Positions 13,501 to 22,896 of a stretch of DNA of 64,000 bases are shown here, one piece after another. The notes below the pieces were generated by a model. The model did no database searches. It was not told where the DNA came from and saw only the letters and a program-made list of their open reading frames with translations. Each line of letters begins with the position of its first letter. Positions within the stretch are counted from its first letter, which is position 1. A program made the position numbers and the translations under genes. This DNA comes from Zoroaster sp. YZ-2022 (Eukaryota > Echinodermata > Asteroidea > Forcipulatida > Zoroasteridae), in NCBI GenBank assembly GCA_029582265.1, contig CM055822.1:1116001-1180000 (forward strand), given 5' to 3'.

Positions 13501-16500
13501 CATTTTATTTTGTTGTTCTTTCACACGTTTTCTGTAAAACTATTCAGATTATGTTGCTGTCTTAAAATTGGCTTTAAATATTTGATTCACGTGTATTTAG
13601 AAGCGTGAAGAACTTTGATTCGGCATTTATTCATCTCAATCTTATCATCACGTTGACTGTTGCTGATTTCTTCTTCCTCATTGGGGCAAACGGCACCAAC
13701 AATAAGGTAGTAAGGGTCGCTGTTTTTTCGATTCATTTTTATAAAATGTAAAATTATAGGCCTGTATATTTTTTTTTCTAGAGCTTAGATTAAATTTTTC
13801 TGCTTCAGTTGTGTCAGACACGTAGCCAAGGGGGGGGGGGGGGGTTAAAACAAATAATTTACCTGAGATTAAAGCATGAAGGTACTTACACCTCCATGAT
13901 TTAAGATATTTTAAAGAATATGCAGAAGTTAGAAGTTAGTTGTGTGAGAGTGAAATTTTCAAGCTCCAGTAATAAACCATAATCATGGTTAACTTAGGCC
14001 ATTTTGTTTTTCTACCATACAAATCCATGTGACCAAACTGAGGCTTGAAGGGAAAAATGTCTGGCCCCCTTATTTGACCATGTGAAATACAATACCATCC
14101 ATGTTGTGTTCAGGGAATCAAACAATGATGGCTGCATGGGCGTGGTAAATATCTGTATTGTCCCGTTTTAGCTCTGGTGCCAGGTGGTAGCTGGGATACT
14201 CCATTACACATACACTGCTGCCTTTATGTGGATGCTAGTGGAAGGAATACACCTTTATGTCCGGGTTGTCAGAGTGCAGAAACCAATGTCGATCCTCAGT
14301 TGCAAGTTCTACTCCATTTTGGCGTGGGGTAAGTAGATATTGTTATGTCCTAACTGTGGTAGGCCTATTGGTCCAACTATAGTTGAGCGGACTAGGCTGC
14401 AGGGCACCAACTGATGGGGAAGGCGTGCAAAAACTGCCAACTTAGTGTACATGCAGTGCTTATCATTTGCGTGCAGTTTGATTATTTCTTGTGAGTTTTT
14501 TCTCGACAAATTTGGAATTGGAATTGACTTTCCATTTTGAAAGGTTTTGCGCTTTTTTTCAACAGCATGCACTTCTTATGGCCTACTGCAACTTTCACAT
14601 ATGCAAACTGTGTATGCATACAGGGGCTAATACACTTTTGATGATTTAAGTAAAACTAAGGAACATCGGGAAAAAAATCTAAGGAAATCTAAGGAAATGT
14701 TTCTGTAAATCTAAGGAAATGTAGATTTGAAAAGTGGAAGCCAGGTTGAGCCTGTCACAACTATAGTGTTGCAGTTGGGCCTACAAGACCACAACACTAC
14801 AGTTGAGCCTGTCCAATCTATAGTGTTGCAGTTGGGCCTACAAGACCACAACACTACAGTTGAGCCCGTCCAATCTATAGTTGGGTCTAATGCTATAGTT
14901 GGGGTGTGACAGCATTATTGTATTTAGGAGTAAGGTAGGCCCTAGCTTAAGTATTACTTAATTTTGTTGTAGGGTAAACATAGTCTGAGATCGACCGTAT
15001 TAATTAATATACCGGTACTATACAGTGCGTATCAAAAAAAAGGTAATCCGAATTCAGGGCGTTAATATGCCAAGGTTATTTAGTTTGACAATTTACATGT
15101 AGTGTACCAAAGAAGAGGAACTCCTCAGCTTTCCATTGATACCTGTATCGATCCATTGCTGTCACACATGGCCGAGTACATTGTTATTGAAAATGGCAAA
15201 TTCAAATCGCATTTTTGCAAGTTTGGGTAATCAGTTCAAGGCAGTCTGAAATGGACGCATCACTTGACTGCCTAGATGATTATGTAAGATTTTTAAGCTG
15301 GTGCGGTAATCGTCTGTTACGACATCCTTTTCTCCAAGTTGGGTATTTAAGAAGGGCCTGGGTTTAGGGACAGGTAGTTGGAAAGATGGTACAACTAACG
15401 ACTGAACAGCGAGTTTTCGTGATTACAACATTTCACCAAACTCACAGTTTGCAGCAAACTCGCGATGCTTTCAGGGAACGTTTCACAGAACGGGAACACC
15501 CAGCAGCCAAAACCATCTGGGCGAATGTTAGAAAATATCAAGAGTATGGCACTAGCCTCAACCGCAACAAGGGGAATTCTGGCAGGAGGCGCACCGGGCG
15601 ATCAGAAGGGAACATTGCAGCAGTAAGGCAGCAACTTTTGGAGCATCCTAGGGACACCAGCGCAAGGCGAAATGGGCTGAGATTGCCTTCGGCGACATTC
15701 AACAGAGTCACGAGATTGGACCTCCACCAGCATCCATATCGGATTCACATCCGACATCAACTTACGCCAGGAGATTTTGCTAGAAGGCTGGCGTTTGCCA
15801 GATGGTTGATAGCCCGTACCGAGAGAGATGTCAATTTTCTGCGGAATCTCGTAATCGGCGACGAAGCTGCTTTCTCCATGAACGGCAAGGTCAAGACGCA
15901 TAATGTTCTTGAATATGCACCAGCAAGACACCCCCAGAATTCAATTTTGAGGTTAACATGAATCGACAAAAGTGGACTGTTTGGTTAGGACTTTGTGGAA
16001 GTGGTCAGCTGATCGGACCGTTTTTCTTTCAAAGGAATGTCAATGGTAACATGTATCTGCAGATGCTCAATGATAACGTTTTACCGCAGCTGCAGGAACA
16101 CTTTGAGCGACAGGTTCGTGGGGTCTTCAGACAACTCTGGTGGGCCCAAGATGGCGCCCCAGCACATCGCCTTATCGCTGTCCGAGATCGTCTGAGGGAA
16201 CTCTTTGGCGAACGAGTCATCGCCGTCAACCATGAGGTGGAATGGCCACCAAGATCACATGACCTCACACCATGTGACTATTTCCTTTGGGGACATTTGA
16301 AGAACAAGGTGTTTGCAACTCCTCCCCGTGATCTTGATGAATTGCACGGCCGTATTCGAAATGAAGTGGATGCTTTACGCAATAATCCGGCTATGGTGAG
16401 ACGAGCAGTGCAGGACATGCTCCGTCGCTGTCAGCTTTGTGTCGAAAGGGGAGGTGGACATGTTGAAGGTGTTGGTGCATAAGAGGGCAATGTTAGAAGA

Positions 16501-19500
16501 TATTCTTCTTGAATAATGTCCAGTCATTCCTAAAGAAAATCTGGTTTATCATACTGACTTTCACTAATTATCCTGCCTTGCACTGATTACCCAAACTTGC
16601 AAAAATGCGATTTGAATTTGTCATTTTCAATAACAATGTACTCGGTCATGTGTGACAGCAATGGGTCAATAAAGGTATCAATGGAAAGCTGAGGAGTTCC
16701 TCTTCTTTGGTACACTACATGTAAATTGTCAAACTAAATAACCTTGGCATATTAACCCCCTGAATTCGGATTACCTTTTTTTTTATACGCACTGTATATA
16801 CAGGTAAGCGGTGAATATCTGGAACACATCCAATCAAAATGGATTTTATCTTTTACACACAGTTTAGATTCTGATTTTTTCCCAAAAAATGTAGAACTTT
16901 AACAAAGGGAACAAATATTGGATTTTATTATTTGTTCATGTTATTTGTTTTAAGGGTTACCAGTGTTCATCGTTGGTATTACGGCCTTGGCAACGCCAGG
17001 TAGCTATGGGTCCGACCAAGCATGTTGGTTGGACACAACAAAGGGTGCAGTCTGGGCATTTGTAGGACCAGTCATCATCATCATTGGGGTAAAAGCTTAC
17101 TTGGTGTAAAATTAATAATTTTAATTAATATGCTCAAAAGTATTTTGACTTAATCATAAGTCCATTTTTATGAAATAAATTTTGGTAAATAAAGTCGAAT
17201 TTAGAAAAATTGCTTTCATAAAAATATGAAATTTAAATTTTTTTCATTAAAATTAAAATTTATTTCATCAAATCAGGAAAAGTGGACTTATGATTAAGTA
17301 AAACTATTTTTGAACATGTTTTGCGCCGTGTATCCTAATAAAGCGCAGAAATGACAGATGCAGAACTGAGCGAAAAGGTCAAAAGTAATTAAAAACTGTA
17401 AAAATTCCCACTTGAACGGCACTGGGCACGGCAAATTCTCGCCAAAATTCATTCAATATATGCTTAATGATTACTATATTTATCAGTAGGGGCGCATGCA
17501 CCAACTCGGAGACTGCACCCCGATCCTCTGGCTGCAACCGTATCGGGAGACAGTTGCACCGTGAAATTATGTTGGAGGTCATCTGTCTCCCAAATGGGAG
17601 ACAAACATGTCTCAATATATGGAGATTTTTTCTTGGGGATTTTTTTTCTTAACTAGAAAAGATAAAATGGTATACAACCTATGAACTATAAATTATAAAA
17701 TAGGCCCTACTTACCTTTTCAACATTTGAAATGTAATTTTTTTTAACACTATCTTCCGACATAATTTGAAGCAAAGCTTAACTAAAATGTAAGTCATACT
17801 GCAGCCTCTGTGCGAGTATTGTCATTGATACACACACATTAGTCTGGAAAACCATCAATATCGTTTGTTTTGGCCATCCAAACTTGATGATACGCTTCCA
17901 TATTTGGTTCACTTTTTTGATCACAAATGATATTGTTTATTAAAGCTTATTTTTCAGTTTTAAGTCAGCTTTATGGCCACTTTTGACTTGGAATGTCTCA
18001 GGTATGTAAACACTTTCTGAAGTTGGTTATTGATAATTGGCCTCGTTTTCTTATTTTTTTTTTCATTATTGTATTAAACTACGCACATTTCTAACTTTAA
18101 ATGGTCAGATAAATCAGACAATATACTTTGCTCTACAAAATGCGAAGAAATTTTTCTGAAAAATCCCGATTTGTCCATTTTTGAACTTCTTGACTGCATC
18201 ACATTTTTGATTTGTTGATTATTTGTCTTTTTCAGACTGCTACATTGAAAGGCAATAAATTTTGGTTTGATTGTTCTGCTTGTCAGATTTTCTTGGCTGT
18301 GCGTGATTCGGTATTGGTTTCGTGTTGCACACGCGAGAGAGCTATGTAGGGAGCCAGGGTAGTGCACCGCCAACGGCGAGTACGTTGAAAGGTTTTCAAA
18401 AACCGGAAGGAAGGGGCCCAATTTTTTCAATTCAAATTACGAAAGAAACCAGGAGCGTAATAACATCTTATTAACAATTAAATCATACCTTAATATATAA
18501 CAAACAAAGTCCAAAATTCCTCATTTTTAGAACTTTCCGTTCAAGTGGGTCTTTAACACAACTATAAGTGTCAATCATCTTGAGAAATATTTCTGTTCCA
18601 AGCGCTTTAATTTAAGAGAAAACATTCATTATGTCCAATTTCAAAATTGTTAGGGCAAACATTGTTTTGAAAACATTATGAGCCTAACATGAAAAAATTG
18701 TAACAATGTTTTGCCGTTTTCTGAAAAAAACGTGGGCACATTATTTTATTGTGATGAAATTTTCACCGATAAGTTTTGTAATATATTTATTGAAAACTAT
18801 CAAGTAGGTTGAAATGAAGTACGTTTACAAATACTAATGTTGTACCTAATTCCCTTTATGTAGAATAATAAAACTGTGTTTACTGTATGGTCGTATGCAA
18901 CTTGGTTTAACCTCACATAACATATGCAAACCGCTCTGGCAAAACCCGAAACTTCTCAGCATTTACCATATTGCGTAATAGCCATGAAAAGGTCAAAAAC
19001 TGTCCCCAGGGACCATGTTCCAGTTTGAGATTTTCATGTCACCATATAGAGCATTTTCTCTAGATTTTGATGGAAAAAGAAAAATCCTAAAACGTTGTTG
19101 GGAACATTGTTAATTTTCACGATAAATTTGGGAGGTCACTCCGAAAAGTTGGGTCCAAGTTGGGTTTTGCCAGAGCCAGTCGCATTATAAGAGCCCATTG
19201 AATGATCTGTTATACACTCCCAACAGGGGCGGATCGAGGGTCTCGAAAAGGGGTGAGGACAAACTGCCCCAAAAAAAGAAAAAAAGTATACTTTCCCCTG
19301 GATCCATGAATGACAGAGGCCCACAATGTTTGTTTGTTTGTTTATTTGGCAGGTCAACATGTTTTTTATGTGTGTGGTTTTGAAGCGTTTCATATCAGTC
19401 AAGAGCATAGCTAAACAATCAAAATGGAAACAAACAAGGTATTAACCCTACTCGTGTTTTGTTTCTTTTCTTTTCATCTGTTATTTTTCAGGTAAAAAAG

Positions 19501-22500
19501 TAAACTGCAGAAACTGGCGTTTTAATAGTTATAACACTATATAGAGGTGATCGGTATAATCTGATTAATATGGCCAATCACTAGACATTTCCTCGAGGCA
19601 AATTATGAACATCATAGAATAATAAACTAGACACTAATGATGGTGAAATCTTATCACAGCATTTATTGCAGGGAAAGATTTAAAGGAATCGAAGGAATGA
19701 GAAGTTACAGTTAAAAACGGACTTGATGTAATTGATGGATGGTTGACTGAACTTTTAATTGTGTTTCAGTGCACTGACATGGTCAGTCCAGCTACTTGTT
19801 GAAAACTGACAATACAATTTCTTTTTCTCTAAAATAAAAGTTATTCAAATGGAATCATTACTCAGATTGATATATTTGTACCAAAATAATACTCAGTAAG
19901 CATTTATATACTAATATTATTGATAATCTTTTACGTACTAATGTTATTTCTATTTATTTATTACATTTATTTTCCCAGGGTATGCCCAAACAGTTAAAAA
20001 CTGATTTCCATTGAGGCCCTGCATAATAACACATACAATTAAAACACATGAAAATAAGATGACACAAAATTAAGCAATTATACAACGTCACTTAAAATAT
20101 TAAATTATAGTTACCTTGAAATCTTTGGTCAAGCGAACACAAAGAAAATAATAATGTGCATTTATCTATGCTTGGGGGTTCAGGGATGTTTGTTATTAAT
20201 ATTATCACCAGCCTGTAACACCCAAATCTTCTTGTGTAACTATGGGGCGCCCAACATCGACCAATTTCGCATTTTTGTCACATATCCCCTTTCATTTTAG
20301 CCAACCTGAAACCGTCGGGTCCCTCGTAACAAAAGGAAAGATGCTTATATAATTGTAAGCTATTACACTAAACTAATCCCAAGTTGTTATTTCGCTATGT
20401 AGGAAGACAACCCGAGCTGCGGCGATTCTGACACCATTACTTGGCATCACGTGGCTCTTGGGTCTGTTTGCGATAGACCAGAACACACTCATCTTCATGT
20501 ATCTGTTTGTCATTCTAAACTCCTTCCAGGTATATACAAACCTTGCTGCCCCTCTTTTAACATTGATTGAAATTTTTACTCAAACAGATTGAAACTAAGA
20601 ACAAACTGTCATTCAGTTTGCCACTGAAAAAACCAAAACAATTGTTTTGAGCGTTTAACATTATATATATTTTTTTCAACAGCCCCTTCGGTTTTTCTCC
20701 GTCTTGATGAGCAACCATTATTTACATAAATTGTACATTCATATTTTCATTCAATATGTCTCTCAAGGCACAAATTCAGGGTGTGGACAAAATGATAGGG
20801 CACACTACCCAACGGGGTGGGGTCACCAAAGGAGAATGGTAGATTACATGCATTGAGATATAATTTTAAAAAACCGGGTACATTACTCCCCTCCCCCACC
20901 CCCAGGATCAGCTAATGTGTCTCCCTGTCTCTCCAGGCCCATCTTATAGGGAAGGTACACCATTGGTAGTGTTTGTAAAACTGCTTCTACGGGTATACTC
21001 GCTTTGAATCAAGAAATACATTGAACTGAAGTTAGTTCAAAGAGTCAAAGAAAGTAAACATTGCCAATGTTGTATGGGTGGGTGCTTACTTGTAAGGGGA
21101 CCCAATTGTCACTGATTGGTTGTATAACCAAGCCTATATTTTTAACAAACCCATTTTGATACTTGTTGCTAGGGAGTCTTTATTTTCATATTCCACTGTT
21201 TGACAAACGATGACATCATGGCTACAGTTCGCATTAAGTTTCGCAAAGTTCGGAGCCGTCAGGCATTGGAGGTAAGTACTCACTGAACATATATGAAAAG
21301 CTTAATGAAATTACCTGATTGTAAAACTGCTGAATTATCATATGAAGGCTTAGGGCATTTTGAAGAGCACTCAAATCAGAGTGGTAGTACTCGTATAGAG
21401 ATGGAGTACTCGGACGTGTTGTACTCATACTAGAGTACATTTTGTCTGTACTCATACTCGCACTCTTGAAAAAGTACTCAACTGCAAGTCTGACTTTTTG
21501 CAAGCTTTTAGGAATAAATCTTAAGTTCACAGTGGTATGTGGTGGTGAATACATTATCTCTCTCCAGATTTCGTAGCCCAAGCCTTAGTGTAGGATACCA
21601 GAAAAGACTTTCGTTTTATACACAAAACCCATGAAATTCATTCAATTCATTGATTTGAAATTCATTCAACTGAATTCTTTTGCCAAAAAAGAAAGGAAAA
21701 AAACTCCTCCACATTCAACATCTGCACAACGCCCATGGCACTCCGGGGATTGCATTGTGGTTTTGGTGAGCTTATTTATTGTATATTTACATTCTGATTG
21801 TTATTTGACCCATGACAGGTGCGCCTGAACTGTCAGAAAAGTTCCTTGACGGTCAGCATCTGTACAGGCACATACGTCAGCAGTATTTCTCATGTACATC
21901 ATAAAATCTTGATGTACAATGTACTAAGTTTTTTTTTTTTTACTCATTTTGTTTCCCTAACAAATCATACTAAATGACATGTTCTTATTTTTCAGAGCGA
22001 GCTTGACAACACAGGCAAGTTTGGAAATCCTCAGAAAAGAAATGCAGGTGAGAATATTGATCTATAAACTATGTTCAAATTCAATTCAATTCAAGTACAC
22101 ATTTATTTCCATACGATTATAACATTAAATACAGGTAATACAATATATGAAATGTTTTCGCATGTATATAGGCAAAGTCCAAGAAGGTAGTAGCGGATTG
22201 CCTTTGAAAACAAATACTTAGACAGAAACAAATACTTGGACAGACAATTGGACAGGCACTGGACGAAACAAAACATACACATAATTAGAGACAGACAAAC
22301 AGATACAGGGGAAGACAGCAAAACGATGATGGAAAAGGGATGGCCGGTAGGGATGAAACTGTGTTAAGGTTTTAATTCGCCAACAATGTTCCAGACCCTT
22401 CATAGTATTTTTTAGTTATCAGGCAAATTCAGATCATTCATTACAATTTTCATAATCAATAATCCCAGCTCTCGTGCTTGAAGAATATCAGAGCTATCAT

Positions 22501-22896
22501 GTATAGGCTATAAAGCGCTCACTTAGGGTTGCCCATTGTGATGAGAAAGAACACCCCTGCATAGATCCGACCTCTGGATCCACCCCTCTCCACCAACCAA
22601 AATCTGTACATTTCAAATGGAAACAGCAGAAACCTAAGCAATTTCCTGCTGAGCAAACACCGGACCCGGACCCAGAGATTTTTGCTTACAATTAATAATG
22701 CAATTGTTCTTCCCACTTGTCCAAACTAGTTCACCCAGAGGTACACACGGCCGTAACAGATCTGGAGCCTCAGGGTGCTAGTGATGACAGTCAACCTCAC
22801 ACGACCAAGCGTGTGGAACACAAGATCGTCAAAACTCGTCCAACAGGTCGTAGCAGACCTAACATACCGATGAAGCAACAACAATCTTGGCGATAA
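525..22896 (+). CDS. Adhesion G protein-coupled receptor gene, 22 exons visible, 5' end probably missing
   Basis: A surface receptor whose extracellular GAIN/GPS module self-cleaves and whose seven-helix domain signals through G proteins (family knowledge). Exons read from the sequence: 525-1505, 3120-3470, 4333-4416, 4855-4955, 5298-5499, 6006-6097, 6945-6986, 7363-7465, 8136-8249, 10013-10088, 10739-10850, 11454-11503, 12004-12124, 12526-12632, 13601-13706, 14172-14328, 16955-17088, 19353-19438, 20403-20529, 21173-21271, 21996-22047, 22730-22896. Every intron is GT-AG and the phase agrees at all 21 junctions, giving about 1,150 residues to the TAA at 22894. An in-frame stop lies directly before position 525, where a TTTAAG acceptor occurs, so the first visible exon looks internal; the ATG at 572 is the alternative start. 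The seven-helix region is intact. The ligand and subfamily cannot be told. The gene converges with the TUT gene across about 30 kb of repeats. Confidence 0.9.
1838..2815. repeat. 81-bp minisatellite, about 12-13 copies, intron 1 of the aGPCR gene
   Basis: Units begin at 1841, 1922 and 2003 (spacing 81 bp) and continue with a few shortened copies to about 2815. Each contains CCAACATTACCAATGTTG, TACCTTCCCTTCAATG and GATTCAAAGAGAGTAAGCAT. Single diverged copies of the same sequence occur at about 6826-6905 and 20942-21030 on the other strand. Short open frames across it are products of the period being divisible by three. Confidence 0.95.
3120..5499 (+). CDS. aGPCR exons 2-5: glycine-rich extracellular region
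   Basis: Four exons (3120-3470, 4333-4416, 4855-4955, 5298-5499) share a composition of Gly-Gly turns between short hydrophobic strands. Examples are [45 protein letters not shown] and [15 protein letters not shown]. The recurring GGGxGGxIxL pattern suggests a repetitive beta fold such as a beta-helix; the fold is inference. Exon 2 also carries N-glycosylation sequons. I do not recognise a named domain. The acceptor at 3119 was chosen over the one at 3034 because only it keeps the frame and phase. Confidence 0.7.
5090..5245. repeat. Pyrimidine-rich simple repeat (CTCCCTCTATCCTT / CCATCCTTTT)
   Basis: A run of short CT-rich words repeated in intron 4 of the aGPCR gene, directly upstream of exon 5. 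No coding content. Confidence 0.9.
6006..6986 (+). CDS. aGPCR exons 6-7: cysteine-containing linker with an 18-bp internal duplication
   Basis: Exon 6006-6097 begins [12 protein letters not shown] and continues [13 protein letters not shown], where an 18-bp unit is repeated at 6050-6067 and 6068-6085. Exon 6945-6986 is only 42 bp and encodes [14 protein letters not shown] in phase 0. They join the glycine-rich region to the GAIN-like region. The exons are short, so confidence rests on splice sites and phase rather than on a domain. Confidence 0.6.
6826..6910 (-). repeat. Single copy related to the 81-bp minisatellite unit
   Basis: Starts AAGGGAAGGTATAACATTGG and runs to TTTGAATCAAGATAAAC, the reverse complement of the unit at 1838-2815 with scattered differences. 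It lies in intron 6 of the aGPCR gene. Confidence 0.75.
7363..10850 (+). CDS. aGPCR exons 8-11: GAIN-like region upstream of the GPS
   Basis: Exons 7363-7465, 8136-8249, 10013-10088 and 10739-10850. They start [17 protein letters not shown], a helix-type segment like GAIN subdomain A, followed by strand-rich segments ([32 protein letters not shown]) like subdomain B. In this family the GAIN domain autoproteolyses at the GPS and holds the tethered agonist. Assignment rests on position directly before the GPS and on general character, as the GAIN sequence is poorly conserved. The donor at 10851 sits at the start of a tandem repeat that copies the donor site. Confidence 0.7.
8850..9040 (-). pseudogene. 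Non-LTR retrotransposon ORF2 3'-end fragment
   Basis: Read on the minus strand this encodes a stretch with [12 protein letters not shown] followed by [10 protein letters not shown]. It resembles the extreme C-terminus of LINE reverse-transcriptase proteins, where a W-N-x-L motif precedes a short helix. The family (CR1, L2 or similar) is not resolved. It lies in intron 9 of the aGPCR gene. Confidence 0.5.
9218..9466. mobile_element. MITE with inverted ends, inserted between LINE remnants
   Basis: The left end TTTGATCTGCTAATTATTAC (9218) is matched by the inverted right end ending at 9466, and GATTAGGTAA is matched inside by TTACCTAATC. Length about 249 bp, no coding capacity. LINE-like coding remnants lie on both sides. 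Confidence 0.7.
9467..9560 (-). pseudogene. Second LINE ORF2 3'-end fragment
   Basis: The minus-strand reading contains [19 protein letters not shown], a very typical end of LINE reverse-transcriptase proteins (AP-x-LWN-x-LP-x-x-LR). It is cut by the MITE at 9218-9466. The remainder toward 9720 may be further decayed LINE sequence. Confidence 0.65.
10179..10449. mobile_element. MITE with CTGGCAAAACCC inverted ends, copy 1
   Basis: The left end GCTATATGTGACTGG followed by CTGGCAAAACCC is mirrored on the right by GGGTTTTGCCAGAG and GTCACATATAGC. A related copy lies in inverted orientation at 18911-19192 in a later intron of the same gene. No open frame. Confidence 0.75.
10535..10605 (+). repeat. 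tRNA-like sequence, probably a SINE head
   Basis: The sequence has an A-box-like TGGCTAAGTTGGTAGAGC and a B box GGTTCAAATC at the normal spacing. The acceptor ends do not pair, so it is more likely a tRNA-derived SINE or tRNA pseudogene than a working tRNA. It lies in intron 10 of the aGPCR gene. Confidence 0.5.
10841..11070 (+). repeat. 57-59-bp tandem repeat that duplicates a 5' splice site
   Basis: The exon end CAACCATAAG/GTAAGATC at 10851 is followed by three more copies of exon end plus donor: CCACGAG/GTGATG (10908), CCATCAG/GTGAGATC (10966) and CCATCAG/GTGAGATC (11025). Between them lies a shared intron sequence containing ACAGTATATGAAAT. Use of any of the three later donors would put a TAA in frame about ten codons after the first donor. 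Confidence 0.9.
11454..12124 (+). CDS. aGPCR exons 12-13: GPS autoproteolysis motif
   Basis: Exons 11454-11503 and 12004-12124 together encode the GPS. The sequence shows CVFWDFSS, then GGAWSTSGC and [13 protein letters not shown]: the two Trp, the four Cys and the His-Leu/Thr cleavage site of the family are all present. The tethered agonist would begin TNFAVLL after cleavage. This is the most diagnostic part of the ectodomain and appears fully competent. Confidence 0.92.
12526..21271 (+). CDS. aGPCR exons 14-20: seven-transmembrane domain, family B2
   Basis: Exons 12526-12632 (TM1), 13601-13706 (TM2, [16 protein letters not shown]), 14172-14328 (TM3 and start of TM4, with [18 protein letters not shown] and [11 protein letters not shown]), 16955-17088 (TM4-TM5, with ACWLD in the second extracellular loop), 19353-19438 (TM5 end and third loop), 20403-20529 (TM6-TM7, [16 protein letters not shown]) and 21173-21271 (end of TM7). 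The Cys of LWC at the top of TM3 and of ACW in loop 2 would form the conserved disulfide. No stop or frameshift interrupts the domain. Confidence 0.92.
15021..16796 (+). mobile_element. Mariner (DD41D) DNA transposon with 215-bp terminal inverted repeats
   Basis: The element starts TACAGTGCGTAT and ends ATACGCACTGTA, with TA duplicated at 15019-15020 and 16797-16798. The inverted arms cover 15021-15235 and 16582-16796 and differ only at scattered positions. It lies in the intron between the TM3/4 and TM4/5 exons of the aGPCR gene. The long, well-preserved arms suggest a fairly recent insertion. Confidence 0.93.
15386..16482 (+). pseudogene. Mariner transposase, DD41D type, one frameshift
   Basis: The first part (15386-15961) has an N-terminal helix-turn-helix of the DUF4817 type and the first catalytic Asp in VIGDEAAF. 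The second part (to 16482) has the second Asp in [11 protein letters not shown] and the third in [10 protein letters not shown], with 41 residues between them. This is the spacing of the DD41D (rosa) group. The reading frame shifts once within a run of C at about 15930-15936; the frames overlap and no other break is seen. The protein as it stands is probably inactive. Confidence 0.9.
18540..18870. mobile_element. Dispersed MITE copy, same family as the source of the 84-bp array
   Basis: The segment AATCATCTTGAGAAAT through CACATTATTTTATTGTGATG to CTAATGTTGTACCTAATTCC matches, with many differences, the sequence at about 25158-25494 just before and within the first unit of the 84-bp array. It lies in the intron between the TM4/5 and TM5 exons. 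Confidence 0.6.
18911..19192. mobile_element. MITE with CTGGCAAAACCC inverted ends, copy 2 (inverted)
   Basis: The ends read CGCTCTGGCAAAACCCG on the left and GGGTTTTGCCAGAGC on the right. The interior matches the copy at 10179-10449 in reverse orientation, for instance GGTCAAAAACTG and GGAACATTGTTAATTTTCAC. Confidence 0.75.
20942..21030 (-). repeat. Second dispersed copy related to the 81-bp unit
   Basis: Starts AGGGAAGGTACACCATTGG and runs through AAACTGCTTCTACGGGTATA to TTTGAATCAAGAAATACA. This is a diverged reverse copy of the minisatellite unit at 1838-2815, here in the intron before the last TM exon. Confidence 0.65.
21996..22896 (+). CDS. aGPCR exons 21-22: short cytoplasmic tail and stop
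   Basis: Exons 21996-22047 and 22730-22896 encode about 72 residues that are hydrophilic and increasingly basic, ending KQQQSWR before TAA at 22894-22896. No PDZ-ligand consensus is evident at the C-terminus. I saw no clear polyadenylation signal in the next few hundred bases. Confidence 0.8.
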
